Shown one piece after another: positions 17,255-24,902 of a DNA stretch of 50,447 nucleotides (position 1 is its first letter; each line of letters opens with the position of its first letter). Under the pieces are notes generated by a model, which was not told where the DNA came from, ran no database searches, and worked only from the letters and a program-made list of their open reading frames with translations. A program made the position numbers and the translations under genes. The DNA is from an uncultured Acidovorax sp. (lineage in GTDB: Bacteria; Pseudomonadota; Gammaproteobacteria; Burkholderiales; Burkholderiaceae_C). The DNA is taken from the NCBI GenBank assembly GCA_913774625.1, contig CAJYHL010000004.1, positions 1 through 50,447 of the forward strand, given 5' to 3'.

Positions 17255-19198
17255 ATGACCGAGCTGCGCAATAACGAAGCCGATGCATCCCGCTTCAGGA
17301 TGCGCGTGCTGGCCGTGGGGGCGGTCGTGTTCCTGGCTTTCTGCCTGGTCGTGGGCCGGCTGGTGGTGCTGCAGGTCGTGCGCCACGAAGACCTGGCCGA
17401 GCAGGCCGAGAGCAACCGCACGGCGGTGGTGCCCATCGTGCCCAACCGGGGCCAGATCGTGGACCGCAACGGCGTGGTGCTGGCCACCAACTATTCCGCC
17501 TACACGCTGGAGATCACGCCGTCCAAGGTCGATGACCTGGAGGGCACGATCGACGAGCTGTCCAAGGTGGTGGACATCCACGTGCGCGACCGCCGCCGCT
17601 TCAAGCGGCTGATGGAGGACGCGCGCAGCTTCGAGTCCCTGCCCATCCGTACGCGCCTGACCGACGAGGAGGTGGCGCGCTTCACCGCGCAGCGCTACCG
17701 CTTTCCCGGCGTGGACGTGAAGGCGCGGCTCTTCCGCACCTACCCGATGGGCGAGGTGGCGAGCCACGCCATCGGCTACATCGGCCGCATCAACCAGCGC
17801 GAGAAGGCCCGCATCGAGGATTCGGAGGACGCGGCCAACTACCGCGGAACCGACCACATCGGCAAGCTGGGCGTGGAGCAGAGCTTCGAGACCACGCTGC
17901 ACGGCCAGACCGGCGTGGAGCGCATGGAGACCTCGGCCGGCGGCCATGCCGTGCGGCGGCTGGCCAGCTACCCGGCCACGCCGGGCAACACGGTGATGCT
18001 GTCGCTGGACATCAAGCTGCAGAAGATGGTGGAAGACCTCTTCGGCAACCGGCGCGGCGCGCTGGTGGCGATCGACCCGCGCAACGGCGAGATCCTGGCG
18101 CTGGTGTCCAAGCCCACCTTCGACCCCAACCTGTTCGTCGAAGGCATCGACTCGGAGAACTGGCAGGCGCTCAACGAATCCATCGACAAGCCGCTGCTCA
18201 ACCGCGCGCTGCGCGGCACCTACCCGCCAGGCTCCACCTACAAGCCCTTCATGGCGCTGGGTGCGCTGGAGCTCGGCAAGCGCTCGCCCACGGCCATCTT
18301 CAACGACCCCGGCTATTTCACCTACGGCGGCCGCACCTTCCGCAGCCACGAAGGCGGCCTGGGTCCGGTGGACATGCAGCGCGCCATCCAGTTCTCCAGC
18401 AACACCTATTTCTATTCGCTGGCGGTGGACATGGGCGTGGACACCATCCACGACTTCATGAAGCCGCTGGGCTTCGGCCAGCTCACCGGCATCGACTTAG
18501 GGGGAGAGGTGCGCGGCGTGCTGCCCAGCACCGAGTGGAAGCGCGAAACCTACAAGCGGCCCGAGCAGCGGCGCTGGTATTCGGGCGAGACCGTGTCGCT
18601 GGGCATCGGCCAGGGCTACAACAACTTCACCATGCTGCAGCTGGCGAGCGCGGAAGCCACGCTGGCCGACGGCGGAACGCGCTACCGGCCGCACATCGTC
18701 AAGGCGATCCGCGATACCGTGACCGGCCAGGTGACCGAGGTGCCGCAGCCGCCGGGCCAGCGCATGGGCTATTCGCCCAGGAACGTGGAGATCGTGCGCA
18801 ACGCGCTGGTGTCGGTGAACAAGGGCGGCACGGGCACCCGGATCTTCGCGGGCGCGCCCTACACCTCGGCCGGCAAGACCGGCACGGCGCAGGCCGTGAG
18901 CCTGGGCCAGAACGTGAAGTACAACGCCAAGGCGATGGAGGAGCACCAGCGCGACCACTCGCTCTTCGCCGCATTCGCCCCGGCCGAGAATCCGCAGGTG
19001 GCCGTGGCGCTGATCGTGGAGAACGCCGGTTTCGGCGCCGCCGCCGCAGGCCCCATCGCGCGCCGCGTGTTCGACTACGTGCTGCTGGGCCAGTACCCCA
19101 GCGTGGAAGACATCGCCGCCGTCGCCAAGGGCCAGGCCAGCGCCCCCATCGGCACGCCGCGCCGCGCGGCCGACGTGCCGCTGGTCACCGCACCCTGA
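17255..19198 (+). CDS. mrdA: Penicillin-binding protein 2 (peptidoglycan transpeptidase)
   Basis: A 647-residue class B penicillin-binding protein that crosslinks side-wall peptidoglycan. A membrane anchor lies near residues 20-45. The dimerisation (pedestal) domain follows, and the transpeptidase domain has the SxxK motif at Ser327 (PPGSTYKP), the SxN motif in FSSNTYFYSLA and the KTG motif in TSAGKTGTAQ. It is the last gene of the mre cluster. The usual partner rodA does not follow; the next gene is a convergent EamA exporter 10 nt away, so RodA must be encoded elsewhere. Assignment is secure. Confidence 0.97.
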   Translation: MTELRNNEADASRFRMRVLAVGAVVFLAFCLVVGRLVVLQVVRHEDLAEQAESNRTAVVPIVPNRGQIVDRNGVVLATNYSAYTLEITPSKVDDLEGTIDELSKVVDIHVRDRRRFKRLMEDARSFESLPIRTRLTDEEVARFTAQRYRFPGVDVKARLFRTYPMGEVASHAIGYIGRINQREKARIEDSEDAANYRGTDHIGKLGVEQSFETTLHGQTGVERMETSAGGHAVRRLASYPATPGNTVMLSLDIKLQKMVEDLFGNRRGALVAIDPRNGEILALVSKPTFDPNLFVEGIDSENWQALNESIDKPLLNRALRGTYPPGSTYKPFMALGALELGKRSPTAIFNDPGYFTYGGRTFRSHEGGLGPVDMQRAIQFSSNTYFYSLAVDMGVDTIHDFMKPLGFGQLTGIDLGGEVRGVLPSTEWKRETYKRPEQRRWYSGETVSLGIGQGYNNFTMLQLASAEATLADGGTRYRPHIVKAIRDTVTGQVTEVPQPPGQRMGYSPRNVEIVRNALVSVNKGGTGTRIFAGAPYTSAGKTGTAQAVSLGQNVKYNAKAMEEHQRDHSLFAAFAPAENPQVAVALIVENAGFGAAAAGPIARRVFDYVLLGQYPSVEDIAAVAKGQASAPIGTPRRAADVPLVTAP

Positions 19199-19208
19199 GC
19201 CCTGAGCC

Positions 19209-20105
19209 TCAGCCCGCCGCCTTCAGCGGCGCCGGGGCCGGCTGCCACTGGCTCACCACCAGCGCCAGCACGATCAGCGCCGCGCCGGCCATGCCGGCCG
19301 GGCCCATGCGTTCGCCGATCAGCACCCAGGCCGTGAGCGCGGCGAACACCGGCTCCAGCCCGAAGACGATGGCGCTGCGCATGGCGTCCACCCGCTGCTG
19401 GCCCCAGGCCTGCAGCGTCACCACCAGCACGCTGGCCACCATGCCCAGATAGAGCAGCGCCGCCCAAGAGGCCGCCGGCAGGGCCGCGAGCGTGTCCAGC
19501 GACGAAGCCACGCCGCCGTGCCGCACCAGCAGCAGCGCGGCCGACGCGGCGAACATCACCAGCGCCTGCACCGCCGCCATGCGCGTGGCGCGCAGCGGCG
19601 CCTGCGCGGTGCGCCGTGCGCAATGCTCCAGCGTCAGGATGTAGATGGCGTAGAACAGCGTGCTGGCCAGGGTCAGCGTATCGCCCAGGTTCCAGGGCTC
19701 GTTCTCGTGGAACATCAGCGCCATGCCGGCCAGCGCCATCGCGCAGGCGGCCCAGAGCGGCCAGCCGTAGCGCCGCCCCAGCGCGGCCATGGCCAGCAGG
19801 GGCACCACCAGCACGTTGAGGCCGGTGACGAAGGCGTTGCGGTTGCTGCTGGTGCGCGCCAGCCCTTCGATCTGCAGCCAGAAGGCGAGGAACAGCAGGC
19901 CGCCCAGCAGCAGGCCCCAGCGCAGCTCCGCCCGCCGCAGGCCGCGCCAGACCGGCGCCAGCACCACCAGGGCGATGGCGAAGCGCAGCCAGATCAGCTG
20001 CAGGGCGTCGAGCTGCGCGGACAGCAGCTTCATGGCGGGAAAGGTGGTGCCCCAGACCAGGGTCACCAGCAGCAGGGCCGCGAGGCCCAGGCGTTCTGCG
20101 CGCAT
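19209..20105 (-). CDS. EamA/DMT-family inner membrane exporter
   Basis: A 298-residue transporter with about ten hydrophobic segments arranged as two EamA repeats. The first opens ALLLVTLVWGTTFPAMKLLS and the second contains LYLGMVASVLVVTLQAWGQQ and FGLEPVFAALTAWVLIGERM. The GLEPVFAA...GE motif is typical of DMT metabolite exporters. Substrate cannot be told; relatives export amino acids or other small metabolites. It converges with mrdA and begins 17 nt downstream of a perfect 16-bp palindrome (20122-20137), a likely operator. No regulator gene is adjacent. Confidence 0.85.
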   Translation of the reverse strand: MRAERLGLAALLLVTLVWGTTFPAMKLLSAQLDALQLIWLRFAIALVVLAPVWRGLRRAELRWGLLLGGLLFLAFWLQIEGLARTSSNRNAFVTGLNVLVVPLLAMAALGRRYGWPLWAACAMALAGMALMFHENEPWNLGDTLTLASTLFYAIYILTLEHCARRTAQAPLRATRMAAVQALVMFAASAALLLVRHGGVASSLDTLAALPAASWAALLYLGMVASVLVVTLQAWGQQRVDAMRSAIVFGLEPVFAALTAWVLIGERMGPAGMAGAALIVLALVVSQWQPAPAPLKAAG

Positions 20106-20121
20106 AGGGGGATGTGGTTCT

Positions 20122-20137
20122 AGGGCTGTACAGCCCT
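20122..20137. promoter_or_regulatory. Perfect 16-bp palindrome upstream of the EamA gene
   Basis: AGGGCTGTACAGCCCT is fully self-complementary and stands 17 nt before the EamA start. Read on the minus strand it lies between a weak -35 (TTCCAT) and a -10-like TAGAAC at 18-nt spacing. A dimeric repressor bound there would block transcription. The regulator is unknown. Confidence 0.5.
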
Positions 20138-20144
20138 GCTATGG

Positions 20145-20172
20145 AAAATGGAGCGCAGTGCGCGCGCTCCAT
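20145..20172 (-). terminator. Rho-independent terminator of the amino acid ABC operon
   Basis: ATGGAGCGC and GCGCTCCAT form a 9-bp perfect stem (20148-20156 with 20164-20172). Read on the minus strand the stem ends in TTTT. It lies about 110 nt beyond the ATPase stop codon at 20285. Confidence 0.6.
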
Positions 20173-20284
20173 CGGGGTTTTAGCGGCGCCGGACCCGGCC
20201 CGCCTCGCCGGCCGCTGGAGATCGCAGGGCCGGCCTGCGCGCGGCGGCAACCCTGCAGTCTCGCTCAGGCCTTCATTCGGGCGC

Positions 20285-21055
20285 CTAGGCGCTCATGCGC
20301 CCGATGAAGGCGCGGATGCGGTCGTTGGCGGGGTTGCTGAAGAACTCGGCCGGCGGCGCGTCGTGGGCAATGCGGCCCTGGTCGAAGAACATCACGCGGT
20401 CGGCCACCTCGCGGGCGAAGCCCATCTCGTGGGTGACCACGATCATGGTCATGCCGCCGCGCGCCAGCTCGCGCATCACGTCCAGCACTTCCTGCACCAT
20501 CTCGGGGTCGAGCGCCGAGGTGGGTTCGTCGAACAGCATCACCTTGGGCTCCATGGCCAGGGCGCGCGCGATGGCCACGCGCTGCTGCTGTCCGCCCGAG
20601 AGCTGCCAGGGGTACTTGTGCGCATGGTCCTGCATGCCCACGCGGCGCAGCAGGGCCATGGCCTTTTCATTGGCCTCGGCGCGGGGCGTGCGGCGGATGC
20701 GGCGCGGCGCCAGCGTCACGTTGTCCAGCACGCTCATGTGGCCGAACAGGTTGAACTGCTGGAACACCATGCCGACTTCGCTGCGCTGCTTGAGCAGCGT
20801 GCGCTGGTCGTCCGTCACCTCGGTGCCGCCGATGGTGATGGTGCCGCTGTCGTGCGGCTCCAGCCGGTTGATGGCGCGCAGCAGCGTGCTCTTGCCCGAG
20901 CCCGAGGCGCCGATGATGACGGTGACCTCGCCGGTGTTGAAGGCGGTGGAGACGTCCTTCAGCACCTGGTGCGTGCCGAAGGACTTGCACACCCGGTGCG
21001 CGACGATGTAGTGGTTGCCGGCCGCCGGGGATTCGTCGATGTCGTGGGGGGTCAT
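20285..21055 (-). CDS. Polar amino acid ABC transporter, ATP-binding protein
   Basis: A 256-residue ATPase of the GlnQ/HisP type that powers amino acid uptake. Walker A is GASGSGKST, the Q-loop is [16 protein letters not shown], the signature is [17 protein letters not shown], and Walker B is [16 protein letters not shown]; the switch histidine is in [16 protein letters not shown]. These match the polar amino acid subfamily. The ATG overlaps the permease stop by 4 nt. The operon order is binding protein, permease, ATPase. Arginase lies directly upstream, so arginine, ornithine or a similar amino acid is a plausible substrate. Confidence 0.93.
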   Translation of the reverse strand: MTPHDIDESPAAGNHYIVAHRVCKSFGTHQVLKDVSTAFNTGEVTVIIGASGSGKSTLLRAINRLEPHDSGTITIGGTEVTDDQRTLLKQRSEVGMVFQQFNLFGHMSVLDNVTLAPRRIRRTPRAEANEKAMALLRRVGMQDHAHKYPWQLSGGQQQRVAIARALAMEPKVMLFDEPTSALDPEMVQEVLDVMRELARGGMTMIVVTHEMGFAREVADRVMFFDQGRIAHDAPPAEFFSNPANDRIRAFIGRMSA

Positions 21056-21834
21056 TGCACGCGTCCTTCCACGTCGAAGCGGTGTTCGATGGCATTGGAC
21101 ACCTGGGTGACCAGGGTGGTCAGCAGCAGGTAGGTGACGGCCACCGTGGTCAGGGTGGCGATGGGCTGGAATGTGGCCGACTGGATGCGGTTGCCCACGT
21201 TGGTCAGCTCCACCACGCCGATGGCGTAGGCCAGGGACGAGTCCTTGAGCAGCGCCACGAAGTTGCTGACCAGCGGCGGCAGCGAGATCTTGAAGGCCTG
21301 CGGGAACACCACGTCGAAGAAGACATAGGTGCGCGACAGGCCCAGCGCCCGGGCGGCCTCGGTCTGGCCGCGCGGCACGGCCAGCAGGCCGGCGCGGATG
21401 GCTTCCGCGTTGTAGGCGCCCACGTTCAGGCCCAGGGCGACCACGGCGGCGGCGAAGTCGGGCAGGTTGGCGCCGGGCACCAGCACCGGCAGCGCGAAAT
21501 ACACGAACAGGATCTGCACCAGCAGCGGCGTGCCGCGGATGGCCCAGATGTAGAGGCCGGCGATCCAGCGCAGGCCGATGAAGCGCGCGGTGCGCGCCAG
21601 CGCGGCGGCGGTGCCCAGCACGATGCCCACGGCGCCGCTCACCAGCGTGAGCCACAGCGTGGTGCGGGCGCCGTCGGAGAATGCCTGGGCGTTGTTGCCG
21701 ATGGGCTCGGGAAGGACGGAGAGCACCTGGCCCAGCAGGGACAGGGCGAGCACCATCAGCACGAGTGCGGAGACCAGCGTGGCATTGCTGCGTTGTTGGC
21801 GGCTCCACTGCTTGGGCCAGATTGCGGTCAGCAT
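21052..21834 (-). CDS. Polar amino acid ABC transporter, permease
   Basis: A 260-residue inner membrane permease of the HisMQ/GlnP type. It has several hydrophobic segments, and the coupling motif is [23 protein letters not shown]. The ATG at 21834 gives [10 protein letters not shown]; the longer TTG start at 21843 adds only three residues. It overlaps the ATPase gene by 4 nt. Only one permease gene is present, so it must act as a homodimer. Its N-terminus is longer than usual for this family, with an extra hydrophobic helix near residues 20-40. Confidence 0.9.
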   Translation of the reverse strand: MLTAIWPKQWSRQQRSNATLVSALVLMVLALSLLGQVLSVLPEPIGNNAQAFSDGARTTLWLTLVSGAVGIVLGTAAALARTARFIGLRWIAGLYIWAIRGTPLLVQILFVYFALPVLVPGANLPDFAAAVVALGLNVGAYNAEAIRAGLLAVPRGQTEAARALGLSRTYVFFDVVFPQAFKISLPPLVSNFVALLKDSSLAYAIGVVELTNVGNRIQSATFQPIATLTTVAVTYLLLTTLVTQVSNAIEHRFDVEGRVQ

Positions 21835-21900
21835 GGGATTCAAATGAGGCCGGCGCCCGCAGCGTGAGCCACGGGCGCCGGTGGGGTGGTCACAGGGCGC

Positions 21901-22668
21901 TTACTTGGTGGTGCAGCGCACGTCTTCGTTGAAGTACTTCTTGGAGATGGCGGCGTAGGTGCCGTCGGCCAGGATCTGGTCGAAGGCCTTGTTCCAGGCC
22001 TGGGCCAGGCCCGTGTTGCCCTTGGCGAAGGCCGGAGCGATGTGTTCGATGAACAGCATGTCGCCCAGCTTGAAGCCGGCCTTGGGGTTCTTGGCGGCGG
22101 CTTCCTTGGCCACGAACTTGTCGCTGACCCAGGCGTCCACGCGCTTGGAGATCAGGGCGCGCTGGGCGTCGGTGTCCTGCGGGAAGTTCTTCACGTCCTT
22201 CACGCCGGCGACCTTCTGCACTTGCTGCAGGTAGCTGGTGCCGGTCTGCACGGCCACCACCTTGCCGGCCAGATCGGCGCCGGTGCGGGTCTTGCCGTCG
22301 ATGGAGACGATGATGCCGCCCGAGCAGTAGTGCGGCTCGCCGAAGGTCACGGCCTTGGAGCGCTCCTCGTTCACGCCGTGCGATGCGATGACGGCGTCCC
22401 AGCGGTCCTGGGGCAGGCCGGTCAGCAGGGCGTCGAAGCCCAGCGTCTTCCATTCGACCTTCAGGCCCATCTTCTTGGCCACGGCATCGGCCACCTCGAC
22501 CTCGAAGCCGGTCAGCTTGGTGCCTTCGAAGTAGTTGAAGGGCGCGAACTGGCCTTCGGTGGCGATGATGATCTTTCCGTCCTGCTTGATGGCATCGATC
22601 GTGCGGGCCTGCACGGAGAACACGGCGCACAGTGCCAGCGCCGTGGCGATCGTCTTGAACATCTTCAT
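21901..22668 (-). CDS. Polar amino acid ABC transporter, periplasmic binding protein
   Basis: A 255-residue solute-binding protein (bac_solute_binding_3 family). The signal peptide is MKMFKTIATALALCAVFSVQA. The mature domain opens TIDAIKQDGKIIIATEGQFAPF and contains LTGFEVEVADAVAKKMG, DALLTGLPQDRWDAVIAS and VVAVQTGTSYLQQV, the family's ligand-binding motifs. The ATG at 22668 has AGGA 7 nt before it. The gene leads the ABC operon behind a promoter at 22789-22818 and a hairpin-plus-T-run in its leader at 22699-22730, so expression may be attenuated. Substrate probably a polar amino acid; the adjoining arginase favours arginine or ornithine. Confidence 0.9.
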   Translation of the reverse strand: MKMFKTIATALALCAVFSVQARTIDAIKQDGKIIIATEGQFAPFNYFEGTKLTGFEVEVADAVAKKMGLKVEWKTLGFDALLTGLPQDRWDAVIASHGVNEERSKAVTFGEPHYCSGGIIVSIDGKTRTGADLAGKVVAVQTGTSYLQQVQKVAGVKDVKNFPQDTDAQRALISKRVDAWVSDKFVAKEAAAKNPKAGFKLGDMLFIEHIAPAFAKGNTGLAQAWNKAFDQILADGTYAAISKKYFNEDVRCTTK

Positions 22669-22698
22669 TGCTGTTCCTGGGGGGATGGGTTCAGGTAC

Positions 22699-22730
22699 AA
22701 AAAAACCGGCTTGGCGGTTGGCGAAGCCGG
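22699..22730 (-). terminator. Intrinsic terminator in the leader of the ABC operon (possible attenuator)
   Basis: On the minus strand CCGGCTT (22730-22724) pairs with AAGCCGG (22712-22706) around an 11-nt loop and is followed by seven T residues. It lies about 30 nt before the binding-protein start and about 50 nt after the predicted transcription start. It would end transcripts from arginase, from the operon's own promoter, or both. An upstream CCGGC-ACCC-GCCGG stem could compete with it. Confidence 0.75.
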
Positions 22731-22788
22731 GCATGTGGGGTTCGGGCGCCTCCGGCGGGTGCCGGCAAGGACGTCACGGGAAGGTCAC

Positions 22789-22818
22789 ATTATAGGTAGG
22801 AGGCCTTCCGCGGGTCAC
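22789..22818 (-). promoter_or_regulatory. Promoter of the amino acid ABC operon
   Basis: On the minus strand GTGACC (-35, 22818-22813) and a consensus TATAAT (-10, 22794-22789) are separated by 18 nt. Transcription would begin near 22782, giving a leader of about 114 nt that contains the terminator at 22699-22730. Confidence 0.65.
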
Positions 22819-22888
22819 TGCCGCAAACCCTGGCACGGCCCCATGCAAGATCGGGGCCCAGCCGCCGAAAAGGTTCCGTGCGAAGCAC

Positions 22889-23806
22889 TCAGCGGATCAG
22901 TGTGGACTTGCCGAACAGGCTCTCCAGCAGGTCCACGGCCAGCTCGGCCGTCTGGTTGCGGATGTCGAGCGCCGGGTTCAGCTCGACCAGATCGGCCGAG
23001 CGCAAGGCGCCGCTGTCGGCCAGCATCTCCATGCACAGCTGCATCTCGCGGTAGGTGGGGCCGCCGCGCACGGCCGTGCCCACGCCGGGGGCGATGGACG
23101 GGTCCAGGCAGTCCATGTCGAAGCTGACGTGCAGGTGGGTGTCCGCATCCACGCCCCGCAGCGCGGCTTCCATCACCGCGCGCATGCCCAACTCGTCGAT
23201 GGCGCGCATGTCGAACACCTCGATGCCGTGCTCCTTGATGAACTGCTTTTCGCTGTCGTCCACGCTGCGCAGGCCCACCTGGCTGATCTGGCCCGGCTGC
23301 AGGGCGGTGGTGTCGGCCAGCGCGGTGAGGCCCGCCGGGCCGTGGCCCAGCAGGCAGGCCACCGGCATGCCGTGCAGGTTGCCGCTGGGCGTGGAGGCGG
23401 GCGTGTTGGCGTCGGCATGGGCATCGAACCACAGCACCTTCAGGCGCCGGCCGGTCTCGCGGCAGTGCTGCGCGACCGCGCTGATGGAGCCGATCGCCAG
23501 GCAGTGGTCGCCGCCCATCAGCAGCGGCATGCGGCCGGCCCGCAGATCGGCCAGCACCGCGGCGAAGACGGATTCGTTCCAGGCCGTCACCTCGGGCAGG
23601 TGGCGGAAGCCGCTGGCGGGCTGTTCCTGCGGATTGCCGGGGCCGGGCAGGTTGCCGTGGTCGATGACCGCCAGGCCCCGGGCGCGCAGGGCACGGGCGA
23701 TGCCGGCGATGCGCAGCGCATCGGGGCCCATGCTGGCGCCCAGCACGCTGGCGCCCACGTCGGTGGGGGCGCCGATCAGGGCCAGGGTGGGCTGGGCTGC
23801 GGTCAT
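22889..23806 (-). CDS. rocF: Arginase (ureohydrolase family)
   Basis: A 305-residue manganese enzyme that splits arginine to ornithine and urea. Metal-binding motifs are GGDH at 98-101, DAHAD at 128-132 and DMDCLDP near residue 230; HGMP at 145 is also present. The pattern fits arginase better than agmatinase, with the arginase-type SGNLHGMPVA. The ATG at 23806 gives the standard N-terminus LALIGAPTDVGAS. The amino acid ABC operon follows in the same direction, so the pair probably imports and degrades arginine or a relative. A GGCCCC/GGGGCC stem about 30-50 nt beyond the stop may end its transcript. Confidence 0.9.
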   Translation of the reverse strand: MTAAQPTLALIGAPTDVGASVLGASMGPDALRIAGIARALRARGLAVIDHGNLPGPGNPQEQPASGFRHLPEVTAWNESVFAAVLADLRAGRMPLLMGGDHCLAIGSISAVAQHCRETGRRLKVLWFDAHADANTPASTPSGNLHGMPVACLLGHGPAGLTALADTTALQPGQISQVGLRSVDDSEKQFIKEHGIEVFDMRAIDELGMRAVMEAALRGVDADTHLHVSFDMDCLDPSIAPGVGTAVRGGPTYREMQLCMEMLADSGALRSADLVELNPALDIRNQTAELAVDLLESLFGKSTLIR

Positions 23807-23839
23807 GGAGGTTCTCCAGGAAAAAAGGGCGGGCTCCGC

Positions 23840-24598
23840 TCAGCGCAGGAAGGCGTCGTAGCCGGTCTTGAGGATGAGCGCGCTCACCACGAAGATGAAG
23901 ATGCCGCGCACGAAGCCCGTGCCGTGCTTGAGCGCCATGTGCGCGCCCAGCACGCTGCCCAGCACGTTGGCGATGGCCAGGGGCAGGGCGAAATGCCACC
24001 AGACATGGCCCTTGAGCGTGAACAGGATGAGCGCGGCGATGTTGGTCGCCAGGTTCAGCAGCTTGGCCGAAACCGAGGCGTTGAGGAAGTCGTAGCCCAG
24101 CAGCCGCACGAAGAGGAAGACGAAGAAGCTGCCGGTGCCCGGGCCGAAGAAGCCGTCGTAGAAGCCGATGGCGAGGCCGATGGCGCAGGCCGCGGCGGTT
24201 TCGGCATGGCCGGCCAGGCGCGGCGCATGGTGGCGGCCCAGTTCCTTCCTGGCCAGGGTGTAGATCAGCACCAGCACCAGGATGAGGGGCAGCAGCTTGC
24301 GCAGGAAGTCGGCGGAGATGACGGTCACCGTCCAGGCGCCGGCGAAGGCCCCCGCGAAGCCCGCGAGCGCGGCGGGCAGCATGGCCTGCCAGCGCATCTG
24401 CACGCGGCGGCTGTATTGCCAGGTGGCGATGCCGGTGCCCCAGACGGCGGCGCTCTTGTTGGTGCCCATCAGCGTGGCGGGCGGCGCGGCGGGGAAGGTG
24501 GCGAAGAGGGCCGGCAGCAGCACCAGGCCCCCGCCGCCGACGATGGCGTCCACGAAGCCGGCCAGCAGCGAGGCGAGGGAAACGATGATCCATTCCAT
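23840..24598 (-). CDS. TSUP (TauE/SafE) family membrane protein
   Basis: A 252-residue inner membrane permease with about eight hydrophobic segments. The family repeat appears as LASLLAGFVDAIVGGGGLVLLPAL at the N-terminus with GTNKSAAVWGTGIA after it, and as IGLAIGFYDGFFGPGTGSFF in the second half. Members move sulfur-containing organic anions (sulfoacetate, sulfite) or other small organic anions; the substrate here is unknown. The stop lies 33 nt from the arginase start, so the two are probably co-transcribed, with TSUP first. The ATG at 24598 is chosen because the upstream extension is a low-complexity arginine-rich tract. Confidence 0.85.
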   Translation of the reverse strand: MEWIIVSLASLLAGFVDAIVGGGGLVLLPALFATFPAAPPATLMGTNKSAAVWGTGIATWQYSRRVQMRWQAMLPAALAGFAGAFAGAWTVTVISADFLRKLLPLILVLVLIYTLARKELGRHHAPRLAGHAETAAACAIGLAIGFYDGFFGPGTGSFFVFLFVRLLGYDFLNASVSAKLLNLATNIAALILFTLKGHVWWHFALPLAIANVLGSVLGAHMALKHGTGFVRGIFIFVVSALILKTGYDAFLR

Positions 24599-24676
24599 AG
24601 GGCGGCGATTGTCGCATCGCCTTCGCCGGGGCAAGGGCGTCGGACGCGCGCCGCCGGGATGCGGATCGGACGGGCG

Positions 24677-24703
24677 AAAAAAAAGCGCCGGGGTTGCCGG
24701 CGC
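24677..24703 (-). terminator. Rho-independent terminator upstream of the TSUP gene
   Basis: On the minus strand GCGCCGG (24703-24697) pairs with CCGGCGC (24691-24685) and is followed by eight T residues (24684-24677). It most likely ends transcripts from the GMC oxidoreductase gene, whose stop is about 200 nt away. That 200-nt stretch (24704-24902) shows no gene. Confidence 0.8.
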
Positions 24704-24902
24704 CTTGGGAAGAATGCATCTCACGGGGGATGCTTGGATTTTTAGAGTTGCTAGGGTTTGTCTCCTCGGTCCCCTCGTCTGGCGGGCCTTAGAGGCTCGC
24801 TATCGAGTGCATGGACTGTAATGGTTCGCCCATGGCTGGTGCATAGGGAGTTTCCCGACCCTTTCTGGGGCGGCGCGGCATGCCTTGGTGCGCAGCGCAC
24901 CG

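Noticed and set aside
16595-18451. 618-codon minus-strand frame across mreD and mrdA
   Set aside because: Antisense shadow of two well supported genes; no domain or ribosome binding site supports it.
22669-22818. Known riboswitch upstream of the amino acid ABC operon
   Set aside because: The leader is only about 114 nt and no conserved core of glycine, lysine or other familiar riboswitches is visible; only the terminator stem is supported.
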